Below, piece after piece: positions 55,346 to 64,000 of a DNA stretch of 64,000 nucleotides; position 1 is the stretch's first letter; the number at the start of each line of letters is the position of its first letter. The position numbers and the translations under genes are program-made. The DNA is from Gymnothorax reevesii (taxonomy: Eukaryota; Chordata; Actinopteri; Anguilliformes; Muraenidae). The notes below the pieces were generated by a model. It did not search any database and had not been told where the DNA came from. It worked only from the letters and a program-made list of their open reading frames with translations. The stretch spans positions 153,285,947 through 153,349,946 of the forward strand of contig CM056573.1 of the NCBI GenBank assembly GCA_029721435.1. Direction: 5' to 3'.

Positions 55346-57160
55346 GTTAACACAGACTGGTGCAGAAATGCGGTGCTCATATCTAATTACTGCTTACCGC
55401 TGGTGGAGTTTGTGACTAAGATGCCGTCCATTCTATATTCCGCGTGAATTCATGGCTGTTTTTATACTCAGTGTTTACATCCCACCAAGTGCTAATGCTT
55501 CTAATGTATTAGCTGAGCTATATGGCGCTATCAGTGCGCTCCAAAGCAAACATCCGGATGGACTGTTTGTTGTTGCTGGCGATTTTAACCGCGAAAATCT
55601 CAAGAATGTTTTACCTAAGTTTCACCAGTATGTGGATTTTGCAACGAGAGGGGAGAATGTGCTTGATTGTGTATACTCGAACATCGCCGACGCATATCAA
55701 GCAACACCCCTTCCCCATCTCGGACACTCAGACCACATCTCTGTTATGCTAATTCCTGCATATTGGCCTCAAGTCAAGGGCTTAAAACCAACCATTGAGG
55801 AGACAAAGGCCTGGCCTGAGGGGGCCTTGTCAGCTCTTCAGGACTGTTTTGAAAGTACAGACTGGGAAATTTTCAAGCAAGCAGCCACCTACAACAACAA
55901 CATTGACTTGGAAGAATACACATCATTCGTCACTAGCTACATCAGCAAGCGCATAGATGATGTAACCATCTGTAAGACCATCACTACACGTCCCGACCAG
56001 AAACCATGGATGACCGCAGAGGTGAGGGCGCTACAGAAAGCCAGGGACGCTTAGGTCTGGGGAAGAGGCAGCTATGAGGAAAGCGAGAGCCAAGCTGTCC
56101 CGGGCCATAAAAACAGCAAAGCGCTCCCATGCTTGGAAAATTTGCAGCCATTTCACAGACACCAGAGACTCACAATGCCTGTGGCAGGGAATACTAGCAA
56201 TCACCAACTACAGGACAGCCCCACCCCCCTGTGATGGTGATAGCTCCCTCCCTGAAGCACTGAATCAATTCTACTCAAGATTTGAACAACAGAACGACAC
56301 AGTAGCAGGGAAAGCCATCCCTGCCCCCAACGACCAGGTGCTACATCTGACCACCTCTGAAGTGAGGAAAACTCTGCTCAGAACCCAAGGAAAGCTGCTG
56401 GACCAGACCAAATACCAGGTTGTGTGCTGAGAGAGTGTGCAGACAAACTGGCTGACATCCTGACTGATGTCTTCAACATCTCTCTGTGCTCTACTGTGGT
56501 CCCTAACTGTTTCAAGAGCACCATCATCATTCCCGTACCAAAGAAATCCACAGTGACTTGTCTAAATGACTACCGCCCAGTTGCACTCACACCCATCATC
56601 ATGAAGTGCAGCGAACGGCTAGTCATGAAACACATCTAGTCCCAGCTACCTGCCACACTGGACCCCATGCAGTGTGCATATTGTCCTAACTGCTCCACAG
56701 ATGATGCCATCACCACTGCCATTCACCTGCCTCTCACGCATCTGGATAAAAAGGACACTAATGTCCGAATGCCGTTCGTTGACAGCTCAGCATTCAACAC
56801 CATCATTCCAAAACAGCTGGCTGAGAAACTGAATCAGCTGGGTTTGAACACCACCCTCTGCAACTGGATTCTGGACTTCCTGGTAGGAAGACTGCAGGTA
56901 GTCAGGATAGGAAACAAGACCTCCAACACCACCATGCTGAAAACAGGAGCCCCCCAAGGCTGCATGCTCAGCCCTCTGCTGTTCACTCTTCTAACCGATG
57001 ACTGTGCAGCTACACACAGCTCAAACCACATCATCAAATTCACTGATGATACAACTGTGGTGGGTCTCATAAGCAATGACAATGAGGCCCAGTACAGAGA
57101 GGAGAGGACTCAGCTCAGCAACTGGTGCACTCATAACCTGTCACTGCACTGTATGTTTAC
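55346..57160 (+). pseudogene. LINE endonuclease (C-terminal part) and reverse transcriptase
   Basis: Endonuclease: [35 protein letters not shown], then [13 protein letters not shown] with the catalytic S-D-H. A linker with [15 protein letters not shown] and [18 protein letters not shown] follows. [35 protein letters not shown], motif A near [11 protein letters not shown] (the usual FVDFSSAFN lacks one residue), motif [17 protein letters not shown] and the FTDD catalytic box (usual FADD). Stops and shifts occur at 55445, 56054, 56430 and 56639. After about 57150 the rest of the RT is missing. Confidence 0.9.
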
Positions 57161-57345
57161 CTTTTGGGTGTGTGCACAATGTTTACCTTATGTGTGTGCA
57201 TGATATAGGTAACCTGTTTTAAATGTCTTTTGTTATAAAATTTTTAAATGTAACACCACTTTGATTCTTGGTGAAACTTTATTTCAACTCACTATGTACA
57301 GTGTATATGGTTGAAATGACAATAAAACCCACGCGACCTTTACAC

Positions 57346-57655
57346 TTGACCATGATGGGATTCAGTAGGCTGTCACGTGCCGCCATGACAAGGAAATTGC
57401 AATTCCTTCATAACTGTAAATAACAAACATTGCTGCACAAGCAGTGCAGCAAGTGGTAGTTCACCGCAAACAGTTAGCCCTCAGTTCCATTGGTAAGACT
57501 GTCAACACAAAACTTTGAGAGGACTCCGAACAGAAATGAGTGGAGAGTCAGAGGAACCAGGCGGAGAGGCGGTCACAGAGGCAGACAGATCAGTTTTAAT
57601 TAGCCAGGTACCTCGGTGATTTGGAGCAAGTTCTGCTGTAAATTATCTGACAGAG
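57346..57655. other. Unassigned, no gene seen
   Basis: A stretch with gctgcacaagcagtgcagca as a small inverted repeat near 57432. It may be the upstream part of the BED-finger element. Confidence 0.3.
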
Positions 57656-57760
57656 TGCTAACCTCTTTGGAAGATTTTCCATTGTGTTGAGATTGCCAAA
57701 GATGGAAACACCAATAACTTGTTTCACCATCTGAAAAGCACGCATCCCTCAGATAGTGGG
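57656..57760 (+). pseudogene. BED zinc-finger fragment (hAT-like)
   Basis: A plus frame reads WKIFHCVEIAKDGNTNNLFH followed by HLKSTHPSDSG. The spacing GNTNNLFHHLKSTHP is the second half of a BED finger (His residues ligating zinc) as in hAT transposases of the ZBED group. The first Cys pair is degraded. The rest of the transposase is absent. Confidence 0.55.
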
Positions 57761-57945
57761 GCAGATTGCTGAAACAATCTTTCACTTGGTGATACAAGCA
57801 CCAAATTTGCCACACAAGTGCTTCAGAACCTACTCACTCAAAAAAGTACATTATCCACTTGAAAAAACAAAATGGTCACCATTTTTCAAGATGGCTGCCA
57901 TTCAAAGTGGTTTTAAACTGTGTTTGAACTATATATTGATTAAAT
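57756..57945 (+). repeat. Dispersed repeat, left arm of an inverted pair
   Basis: gggcagattgctgaaacaat, tctttcacttggtgatacaa and gcaccaaatttg match, as reverse complement, the block at 59915-60095. Further inward, aagtacattatccacttgaa and aagatggctg also match. The copies differ by substitutions and indels. Confidence 0.75.
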
Positions 57946-58250
57946 AATCCCATTTTGATGGTCTATACGTTGAAATATATGTTTTTGAGTGTGAGAAATC
58001 CAATTGAGCCTCTCATTTAGCTGCATGGTCATGGCTTGTTGCAGCTCTGATGTTGGTTCCATCTTTTCACATAAGAAACACCGCTGCACTGCAATGCTAG
58101 TCCTTCGCATTTTTGAGTGTCCTTCACCAGGATCATTCTGAATTCCAGCTGCTCTTTTAGTAGCACGCTCGAGGATGCAGTTGCTAAACATTTGGCAACA
58201 ATTTTGATGATACTTTGGTGATATCCTCAATACCACCTCCATCATCCAAT
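57946..58250 (-). pseudogene. Unrecognised decayed ORF with a Cys motif
   Basis: The minus frame 58245-57940 includes RATKRAAGIQNDPGEG, then RRTSIAVQRCFLCEKMEPTS and LQQAMTMQLNERL. A CxxC motif followed by a helical segment recurs in multicopy uncharacterised fish proteins, so this is probably a repeat-derived relic. No catalytic domain is visible. Confidence 0.3.
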
Positions 58251-58394
58251 CTCGATGGGTCTAACCTGATAGGCAACAAGTTGATTGCCTGAAACTGTGA
58301 TATGTTTTTGGCAATCATGGAATAGCCGTCAGAACTACACATACTCATACTCCTCTTTCATAGCTATCTGACAGAGGCAACACTTCCTCTAGTC

Positions 58395-58976
58395 CAGTGG
58401 TTCTCAAATTCGGTCCTGGCGCCCCCCTGTGTATGCTGGTTTTTTTTCCAGCCACAACTGCAATTCTAAGATCTTAATAAGCTGTTACTTTGTCTTAATT
58501 AGCAGCATTCCATGTTTAGAGTAGTTATTTACCATCTTAAGTCACATTTGGATGGACACATCCATTCTGCTATGGAGAATAAAAACCCTTGAACATCTTG
58601 TGCTTAATTTTCAATATTGCTGGGATTTTCAGGTGAAAACTTTTTTAAACAGATCAAATTAGACTCTGAGAAAATCAATAAGCTCCAAATTAGGTTTCTG
58701 AATGCAGGTGTTTTGAGTTTTTTCCAAATAACCTGCCTGAACCAAATAAAATCAACAGAAAACACAACAGGTGTGACTCCATTGTTTGCCAAGTAAATTG
58801 TCGGGTTTTACCTCCATGTGTTAAGAGTTTCACCAATGAGGAACCTGTGGATATTTGCATAAATGCACCTAATTAAAACAAATCAACAGCTTGTTAAAAT
58901 CCTAGAATTGCAGTTGCGGCTGGAACAAAAACCAGCATACACAGGGGGGCGCCAGGACCGAATTTGAGAACCACTG
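58395..58976. mobile_element. hAT-type foldback MITE, 8-bp TSD
   Basis: Ends cagtggttctcaaattcggt (left) and the inverted copy ending aatttgagaaccactg pair over about 50 bp with the cctggcgcccccctgtgtat block; inner arms ttccagccacaactgcaatt also pair. TSD ctctagtc is perfect at 58387-58394 and 58977-58984. Length 582 bp. Confidence 0.95.
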
Positions 58977-59026
58977 CTCTAGTCAGTTTTAGTAGTGCAA
59001 CTCAATGGATTATTGGCAGACATCTT

Positions 59027-59195
59027 AGACCGCTTTTCTTTTTTTTTTTTAATTCGTATATAAGGCCCGGAGGCCAAGAGTACAATGCAAAGTACCTATA
59101 AAAATATGGTACCAGCGCTACCGTGTAATACCGCATAGACAGCAAATACATCAAACAAACAATATCAATTTCAATTACAGCACTGTGAGCTGTAA
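59027..59195 (-). mobile_element. Short retroinsertion with A-tail and 13-bp TSD
   Basis: On the minus strand, 169 bp end in an A-rich tail (the T-run at about 59036-59052). The TSD tggcagacatctt is perfect at 59014-59026 and 59196-59208. The body (ggtactttgcattgtactct, tggcctccgggcc) is not recognised; it may be the 3' end of a LINE or a SINE. Confidence 0.8.
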
Positions 59196-59208
59196 TGGCA
59201 GACATCTT

Positions 59209-59910
59209 GTGTTATATGGTTAAAGGCCGAGGGGCTATCCTTTCACCACCCAATCATACAAAACTTCAAAGCACCTTGAAATATGGAATGCAACTAGGTT
59301 CAAGCATCTGATGCCCTACACCTAGCCCGATCGTTCATTCAGTGCCATTTAAGTCCCGTGCGATCTGTACACTATCCAGGTAACTGAAGCTCCTTTACCC
59401 TTGGCTCGGCTGTCCTGCGCTGGCACATCCTGTCAATTCAATATCTAACTACAGTGCTACAACTGACTAAACTTCTAGATGAGATATATATTGGGGCTTA
59501 TTAGATAGCATTTGGGACACTAAAGTATACTACAAATTACAGTGAGTACACCACTACAACAGTTAGTAAACTACAACTACAGCTAGTACACTACAAGCCG
59601 ACACTGAACCCCATGCTGAGTCTCACAGCAGTGATGTCACCAGTGTGCCCTGGTTGTTCTTTGACATCACTTTTATAAAATAACACAAACCAATAGTGCT
59701 AGGCTAGACCACAGCATTTCAATGAATGATCATAGGAATTGCCCTTCAACTAAATACAATATCTGTGATCAGAAAGCTTTCGAAAACGCTAATTGTGAGT
59801 CGCGTAATAGCTGCCATCTTGAAAACTGGTGGCCATATTGGAATTAATTTGACACCATTGAGTTCTTCCAGTCAGAATACATTCATTTGATGTTTTGATC
59901 ATTAACATAG
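59209..59910. other. Unassigned, no gene seen
   Basis: Contains agtacactacaa-type short repeats near 59540-59600. It lies between the two inverted repeat arms. Confidence 0.35.
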
Positions 59911-59914
59911 TTCT

Positions 59915-60095
59915 GTTCATTCAAGTTCTACTTTGAAAACCATTTTTTTGCATTTGACGAGCCAGCCATCTTGGATTTTCAGCTGGATAACGTACTTTTC
60001 TTAAAAAGCACATCCTGGATATCATTTGTGCCAAATTTGGTGCTTGTATCACCAAGTGAAAGATTCTTATGGAATATTGACTTAATCTGCCCCAC
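59915..60095 (-). repeat. Dispersed repeat, right arm of the inverted pair
   Basis: Reverse complement of the block at 57756-57945, about 2 kb away. The minus-strand open frame here (60241-59921) is a shadow of the repeat. Confidence 0.7.
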
Positions 60096-60167
60096 AAAGA
60101 GGACAAGGATGTAACAAGGGCCAAAAGCAGGTCAATTAGCAGCTGCACCAGAGTAGCATGTCCTAAG

Positions 60168-60330
60168 GCAGTGATCCCCACAACTGGTCCTGGCATCCAC
60201 CTGTGTATGCTGCTTTTTGTTCCTGCCACGATTGCACTCATTGGGTTTTAAAACGCTGGTAATTTGACTTAATTTGGTGCATTCATGTATAGAGCAGTTA
60301 CATATTTATCCTGTATAGCCATATTTCCAT
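60168..60330. mobile_element. MITE fragment related to 58395-58976
   Basis: One end, cagtgatccccacaactggt through cacctgtgtatgctg, and an inner agagcagttacatattta block resemble the left arm of the intact MITE. The right arm is absent. Confidence 0.6.
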
Positions 60331-61815
60331 ATTTGTGGAAATTATTAGTGTATGTTCTTCCTTCTCTCTTTCTTTCTTTCTTTATTCTCCACGTTGTTTG
60401 CTGACCGAGTACTCTTACATACTTTCACCTGGAAAATTTTTATTTCAATATTTTTCCCCAATAGGAAACAAACAGATTTTTCAAAATTCAGCTATTTTCA
60501 GCTATTTTTTACTCAGTCATACTTTTAGCTAGAAATGTCATTCTAACTGCAAAATGTTAAGCTCAGCTTGGATAATTTCTTTACAGTTCAATTTTATGTA
60601 ATTTCTATATTGTTTTAATTATAATTTTAACAAAAATTTTTACAGCAAATTCTGGGAAGTTAGAGTGTTGTGACATAATTGTTAGAGTGGCGAACAGCTG
60701 TAAAACCATCAAGAAGTCTTCTCTTAAACTTGCTCTAAGACCCACAATTTTCACTCAACATGAGTTTTTTTATATCCAAATTGTATAAAAAGTTATGCTC
60801 GTCACATAAATGTTATTATGGAAGCAATCAGACAAATGGTTTCGGCAGTATGAGCCGAAAAGCAACGGGAGCGCAAACCAAAACTCCATTGACCCTATAT
60901 GAAATCAGACAAGAAAATTCAGGTTGGAAAGCAGAAAAACCCAGTTTTATAACTTGCTAGTTTTCCCACATTTTTGGCATTATACACACAATTTTGATAA
61001 TTTTGCTCAGCAGACTCTTTAGTGTAGTACCTGCATTTTGTAGATTGGACTTACTATCTTTGAGACAGAACTCAGAGTATGCAATAGACCCCATAGCTAA
61101 ATTCTCCTTTGGACCAACTGCTTTAGCAATAAACTGAAATAGTTCAGCACGACTCAGGGATATAGTGGCATTGCGGTAGGGTGTATATAATGGATACGGA
61201 ATATTAGCAGCTCAACTCCGCCCTCTGCTGGACTTATGATAAGAATATTCTGTGGCTATCACAGTTTGGAAAGGTGACCAAAACCAGCTCCAAGAGAGCA
61301 CATTGAGCACAGCAAAGATCGGTCCTTTTTTTTTTCGCAGAGCAAGTCCATGAAAACACGTTGCAATAAAAATTTCAAACCAGCAACAATTGCTCAAGCT
61401 CCTATTCCTGTGCATACCAGCAACTGTTCGCACATGCTAAATACATTTACGATTGTAAATAAAAGAGGCAAAATATTGGAATCAAAATAGAGCTAGTTGA
61501 GTACAGATAAATGGACCTGATGCCCCCAATCGCTATTTGTTTAGCACTTTATTTCCTTTTTCCCGAAGTTTGAAAATAGTCGGTTTCATGGCCAGAGTAA
61601 CAGTCGCACTTGGTAGTTTGGCTTTTCATAAATGGATCAATGCTGCCATCTAAAGTAACTTGCCAAATTACAATTATTATTTTTATTATTATTTTAACAT
61701 TATCACTTAACTCCAGCTTAGACTGATCACTTTAGGAAAATTTCTATTAATAAATAATGACACCCCATTTTACATTGCGGTTCGTTGTTCTTGTCATCTT
61801 GCCAATAACGTAACC
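60331..61815. other. Unassigned, no gene seen
   Basis: A short tttctttc array occurs at about 60365-60385. The longest frames (60760-60960 plus, 61433-61212 minus) show no domain. Confidence 0.35.
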
Positions 61816-61819
61816 GCCC

Positions 61820-62115
61820 AGCCGACACACGACCAACTTTCAACGTAGAAATATGGTTGAAATTATGTCAGTTGTCCTTTCAATGTTGACACACTATTAA
61901 AACAACGTTTAACTATGATGGTTGTAACCCAGCTGTTACACGACCGACTTTCAACCTTGAATTATGGTTGAAATTATGTCAGTTGTCGTTTCAACATTGA
62001 AACGCTATTTAAACAACGTTTAACTCTGATGGTTGTAAAAAAGTTAACAAGATGATCTCAAATCAACACTGAAATTTGAACAAGATTTGTTTCAACGTTG
62101 AAACAACACTGAAAC
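61820..62115. repeat. CAACGTTGA-type tandem repeat, ~117-bp unit
   Basis: Two units start with ccagcygacacacgacc/ccagctgttacacgaccg and contain tatggttgaaattatgtcag, aaacaacgtttaact and gatggttgtaa. A third, shorter stretch has gaaacaacactgaaacaac. This type is common in fish non-autonomous DNA elements. Confidence 0.8.
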
Positions 62116-62324
62116 AACATTGGGTAAGAGTACCACATACAATCTCCAGCAAAGTAAAAAAAAAATCACAACTTTTTCGGCTTACCTTAAAGTTTAGATG
62201 CCAAGTGAAATATTCGGGTGTGGAAAAACATCGAGCGCACATCCAATTAAGAGAATTTACACTTTAATTTCTAGAGCGTCTATACATGCGGCAAGCTTAT
62301 AAAGGTGGCAGCCATGACACTGTT

Positions 62325-62475
62325 GACCTAACCTCATAGGGAATGCTATCCCTATCCCTAACCTTAACCCAACTCAGAGGGAACGCTATCCCTATCCCTG
62401 TACCTAACCTTAACCCAACTCATAAGGAATGCTATCCCTATCCCTGTGCCTAACCCGAACCTTCACCCAACTCAG
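62325..62475. repeat. ~57-bp minisatellite, about 2.5 copies
   Basis: The unit has gaatgctatccctatccct and acctaaccttaacccaact. The taaccc-like words are part of the minisatellite and not telomeric arrays. Confidence 0.8.
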
Positions 62476-62634
62476 CCACAAACAATGGTTTGTTCTGCTT
62501 AAATTATTTTACCCAGGGTGAATGGATCAGCCGACTCACCAGCATGAAACACATCAAAATAGATATTCATTCACATGACGTCTCCTCATTCACAACAATG
62601 AATAAAAGAAAGAAAATAAATGAATATATTATTT

Positions 62635-62636
<2 letters not shown>

Positions 62637-62691
<55 letters not shown>
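62637..62691. repeat. (TA)n microsatellite
   Basis: About 27 uninterrupted TA dinucleotides. Confidence 0.97.
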
Positions 62692-62693
<2 letters not shown>

Positions 62694-62977
62694 TACAATT
62701 ATACATTTGTTTGTCTTTCACCCTTCAGTGATGAATGGAATCTGATGCATTGAGCTGGTAACAAACTCAGTTGGTGTAGTGGTTAAGACCACAGTGTAGG
62801 GTGTGTTTGAAATTGCCTTGTTCAGGTTCCCAGATTCTAATCCCGCTGCAAACAATAATGTAATGTCTAACTTAACATGTAAACCTTTATTCACAGCCTC
62901 ATCAATGGAGGAAAAAAAGAAAAGAAATAAAAAAGAGGGTAAGAAGAAGTTGGAGAGATACAGAGTATATATATATA

Positions 62978-64000
62978 CACTGCCCAGCCAAAAAAAAAGT
63001 CACCGTTTGGAAATTATTGAAAAAATTCTATAATTGGATAATTATTGCGGTTATTAATATGTTTCAGCTGGCAATAATCATTTTAACCCTGAATGATGAA
63101 GCACGTCGCTAGTTATTTCTTGAAAAATCACGTCGGAAGACACATCCTTTGATGGTAGAAAAGATGTTACATAATTTCAGAACGGGCAAGTTATTGGCCT
63201 GTATTTAGCAAAGAAAACCATGAAAGACAAAAATAAGTATGAGGAATCATTTTCACAAACAAATTTGCCACCACAAATTCCTGACCTTTTTTTTTTTTTT
63301 TTTTTAAATTTGGCATCTCCAATCCCACCCGAATTTGGAATGCCCAATTGGGGAACTATGTACAAAGCTTGCTCGTATGCGACCCCTAGCTGCCAACTCA
63401 GGATAGTGAAGACAGTTCACGGCTCTCCTCCGAAGCACGTGCCTGTCAGCCACTGATTCTTATACACTCGCTGGTTGAATCTTCGCAAGTTCAGAGCGAG
63501 GGCGGAGGATACCCGGACATGAACCAAGTCGGAGTCTTCCTGACGAGCGCCCATCTGGCCAACAGGAGGCGCTGGAGCAACGAACAAAGCTGTTATCAAA
63601 TACCCAAATCCGGCAGTCCCTTCCCAATTTGTAACCCTGTAGCGCGATAGCCAATTGTGCGCTACTCTGAAAAAGCTGCCGACCCCTGCCGGCTCGAGCC
63701 CTCGACGTGGTGATCACCTCTGCACTGCAGCTCAGTGCCTTAACCGTGTGAGCCACCCGGCAGCTCCCAAATTCCTGACCTTTTAAATGCATTAAAAGTT
63801 ACTGGGATGTGCTCAAGAAAGACTACCGAGTGGTTCAACCACTATGTCGAGAAGACAAGATCTCAGCCAAAAATTTTTTGGCATTTCTGATCAAAAATAA
63901 ATGTTCTGGCATTGCATATAGTTGTCAAAACAATGGCAAGACGAATATGCACTGTAATCAAAGCTACAGGGGTTCCAACTAAATATTTGAGTCAGCGACT
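62978..64000 (+). mobile_element. Tc1/mariner-like element, left end, runs off the window
   Basis: It starts CACTGCCCAGCCAAAAAAA after a TA, matching the ends (CACTGCCNGGCCAAAA) of a fish Tc1-like family. Transposase-derived sequence follows with multiple stops: hfrtgkll-like NFRTGKLLACI on one side of the SINE, and an FLAFL-type segment (GIYIFLAFLIKNKC-like KNFLAFLIKNKC, 63873-63905) on the other. The right end is outside the window. Confidence 0.7.
63291..63767 (-). mobile_element. tRNA-derived SINE, copy 3
   Basis: Same family as copies 1 and 2: T-run (A-tail on the minus strand), cccaattggggaactatgta, an extra gttatcaaatacccaaatcc segment shared in kind with copy 2, and the right end gtgtgagccacccggcagct. 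The TSD caaattcctgacctttt is perfect at 63274-63290 and 63768-63784 (17 bp). It interrupts the Tc1-like element. Confidence 0.92.

Larger units (their letters stand above)
52791..57345 (+). mobile_element. Jockey-superfamily LINE split by a Penelope-like element
   Basis: The LINE coding part runs from about 53010 to 53343 and resumes at 55333, with a 3' UTR ending in gacaataaaaccca near 57330. The gap is filled by a PLE with a 13-bp TSD. The LINE has a large deletion in the ORF C-terminus, since the RT ends at about 57150 and the UTR follows directly. Family level is not fixed (a Rex/CR1/L2-like clade is likely). Confidence 0.85.

Noticed and set aside
62325..62475. Interstitial telomeric repeat (taaccc words)
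   Set aside because: The words belong to a 57-bp minisatellite; there is no run of TTAGGG/CCCTAA units.

Overview
The window looks like accessory, transposon-dense DNA of a ray-finned fish, probably a teleost. The repeat mix points there: L2-type LINEs, a jockey-superfamily LINE, a Penelope-like element with a GIY-YIG domain, a Ty3/Gypsy element with a PNMA-like gag, piggyBac, several Tc1/mariner types, ZMYM1-type hAT elements and a tRNA-derived SINE. There is no bacterial operon structure, no CRISPR array and no functional RNA gene that I can support. The species cannot be named from the sequence.

Host genes are scarce. The best one is the 3' end of a guanylate-binding-protein-like (GBP) gene on the minus strand: two coiled-coil exons (39645-39521 and 37489-36920) separated by a repeat-filled intron. 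Its GTPase exons are not visible here. A possible signal-peptide first exon lies at 838-886 on the plus strand.

Layout. 1-2.3 kb: dispersed repeat, possible first exon, LINE scraps. 2.3-6.2 kb: MITEs, a ~154-bp satellite array and a dispersed repeat. 6.9-8.6 kb: a non-autonomous DNA transposon carrying a SINE. 8.9-11.6 kb: a decayed L2 LINE (minus). 11.65-24.8 kb: a Gypsy element (minus) with an L2 LINE inside pol and, at one LTR-like end, a hAT element that itself holds a MITE. 25.1-26.6 kb: a Tc1 element with perfect ends. 26.7-27.2 kb: a solo LTR. 27.8-29.1 kb: a MITE. 33.5-36.6 kb: a piggyBac element bounded by TTAA. 36.9-39.6 kb: the GBP-like gene. 40-45 kb: minisatellites and MITEs. 45.3-46.7 kb: an intron-containing DD35E transposase. 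47.3-50.9 kb: a MITE and a second ZMYM1-type hAT (minus) split by a SINE. 51-52 kb: LTR-like pieces and a tiny SINE. 52.8-57.3 kb: a LINE split by a Penelope-like element. 57.7-60.3 kb: BED-finger scrap, an inverted repeat pair, a MITE and a short retroinsertion. 61.8-64 kb: minisatellites, a TA microsatellite and a Tc1-like element carrying a third SINE.

Many insertions can be ordered in time because the target-site duplications (TSDs) or the interrupted reading frames are visible. The clearest nests are MITE in hAT in the Gypsy end region, L2 in Gypsy pol, Penelope in LINE (13-bp TSD), and one SINE family in three different DNA transposons. Almost every element carries stops or frameshifts; the DD35E transposase is the least damaged in its catalytic part. 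I found no undescribed host system. The items most worth checking are the spliced DD35E transposase, the Penelope insertion with a hammerhead-like motif, and the GBP-like C-terminal tail.
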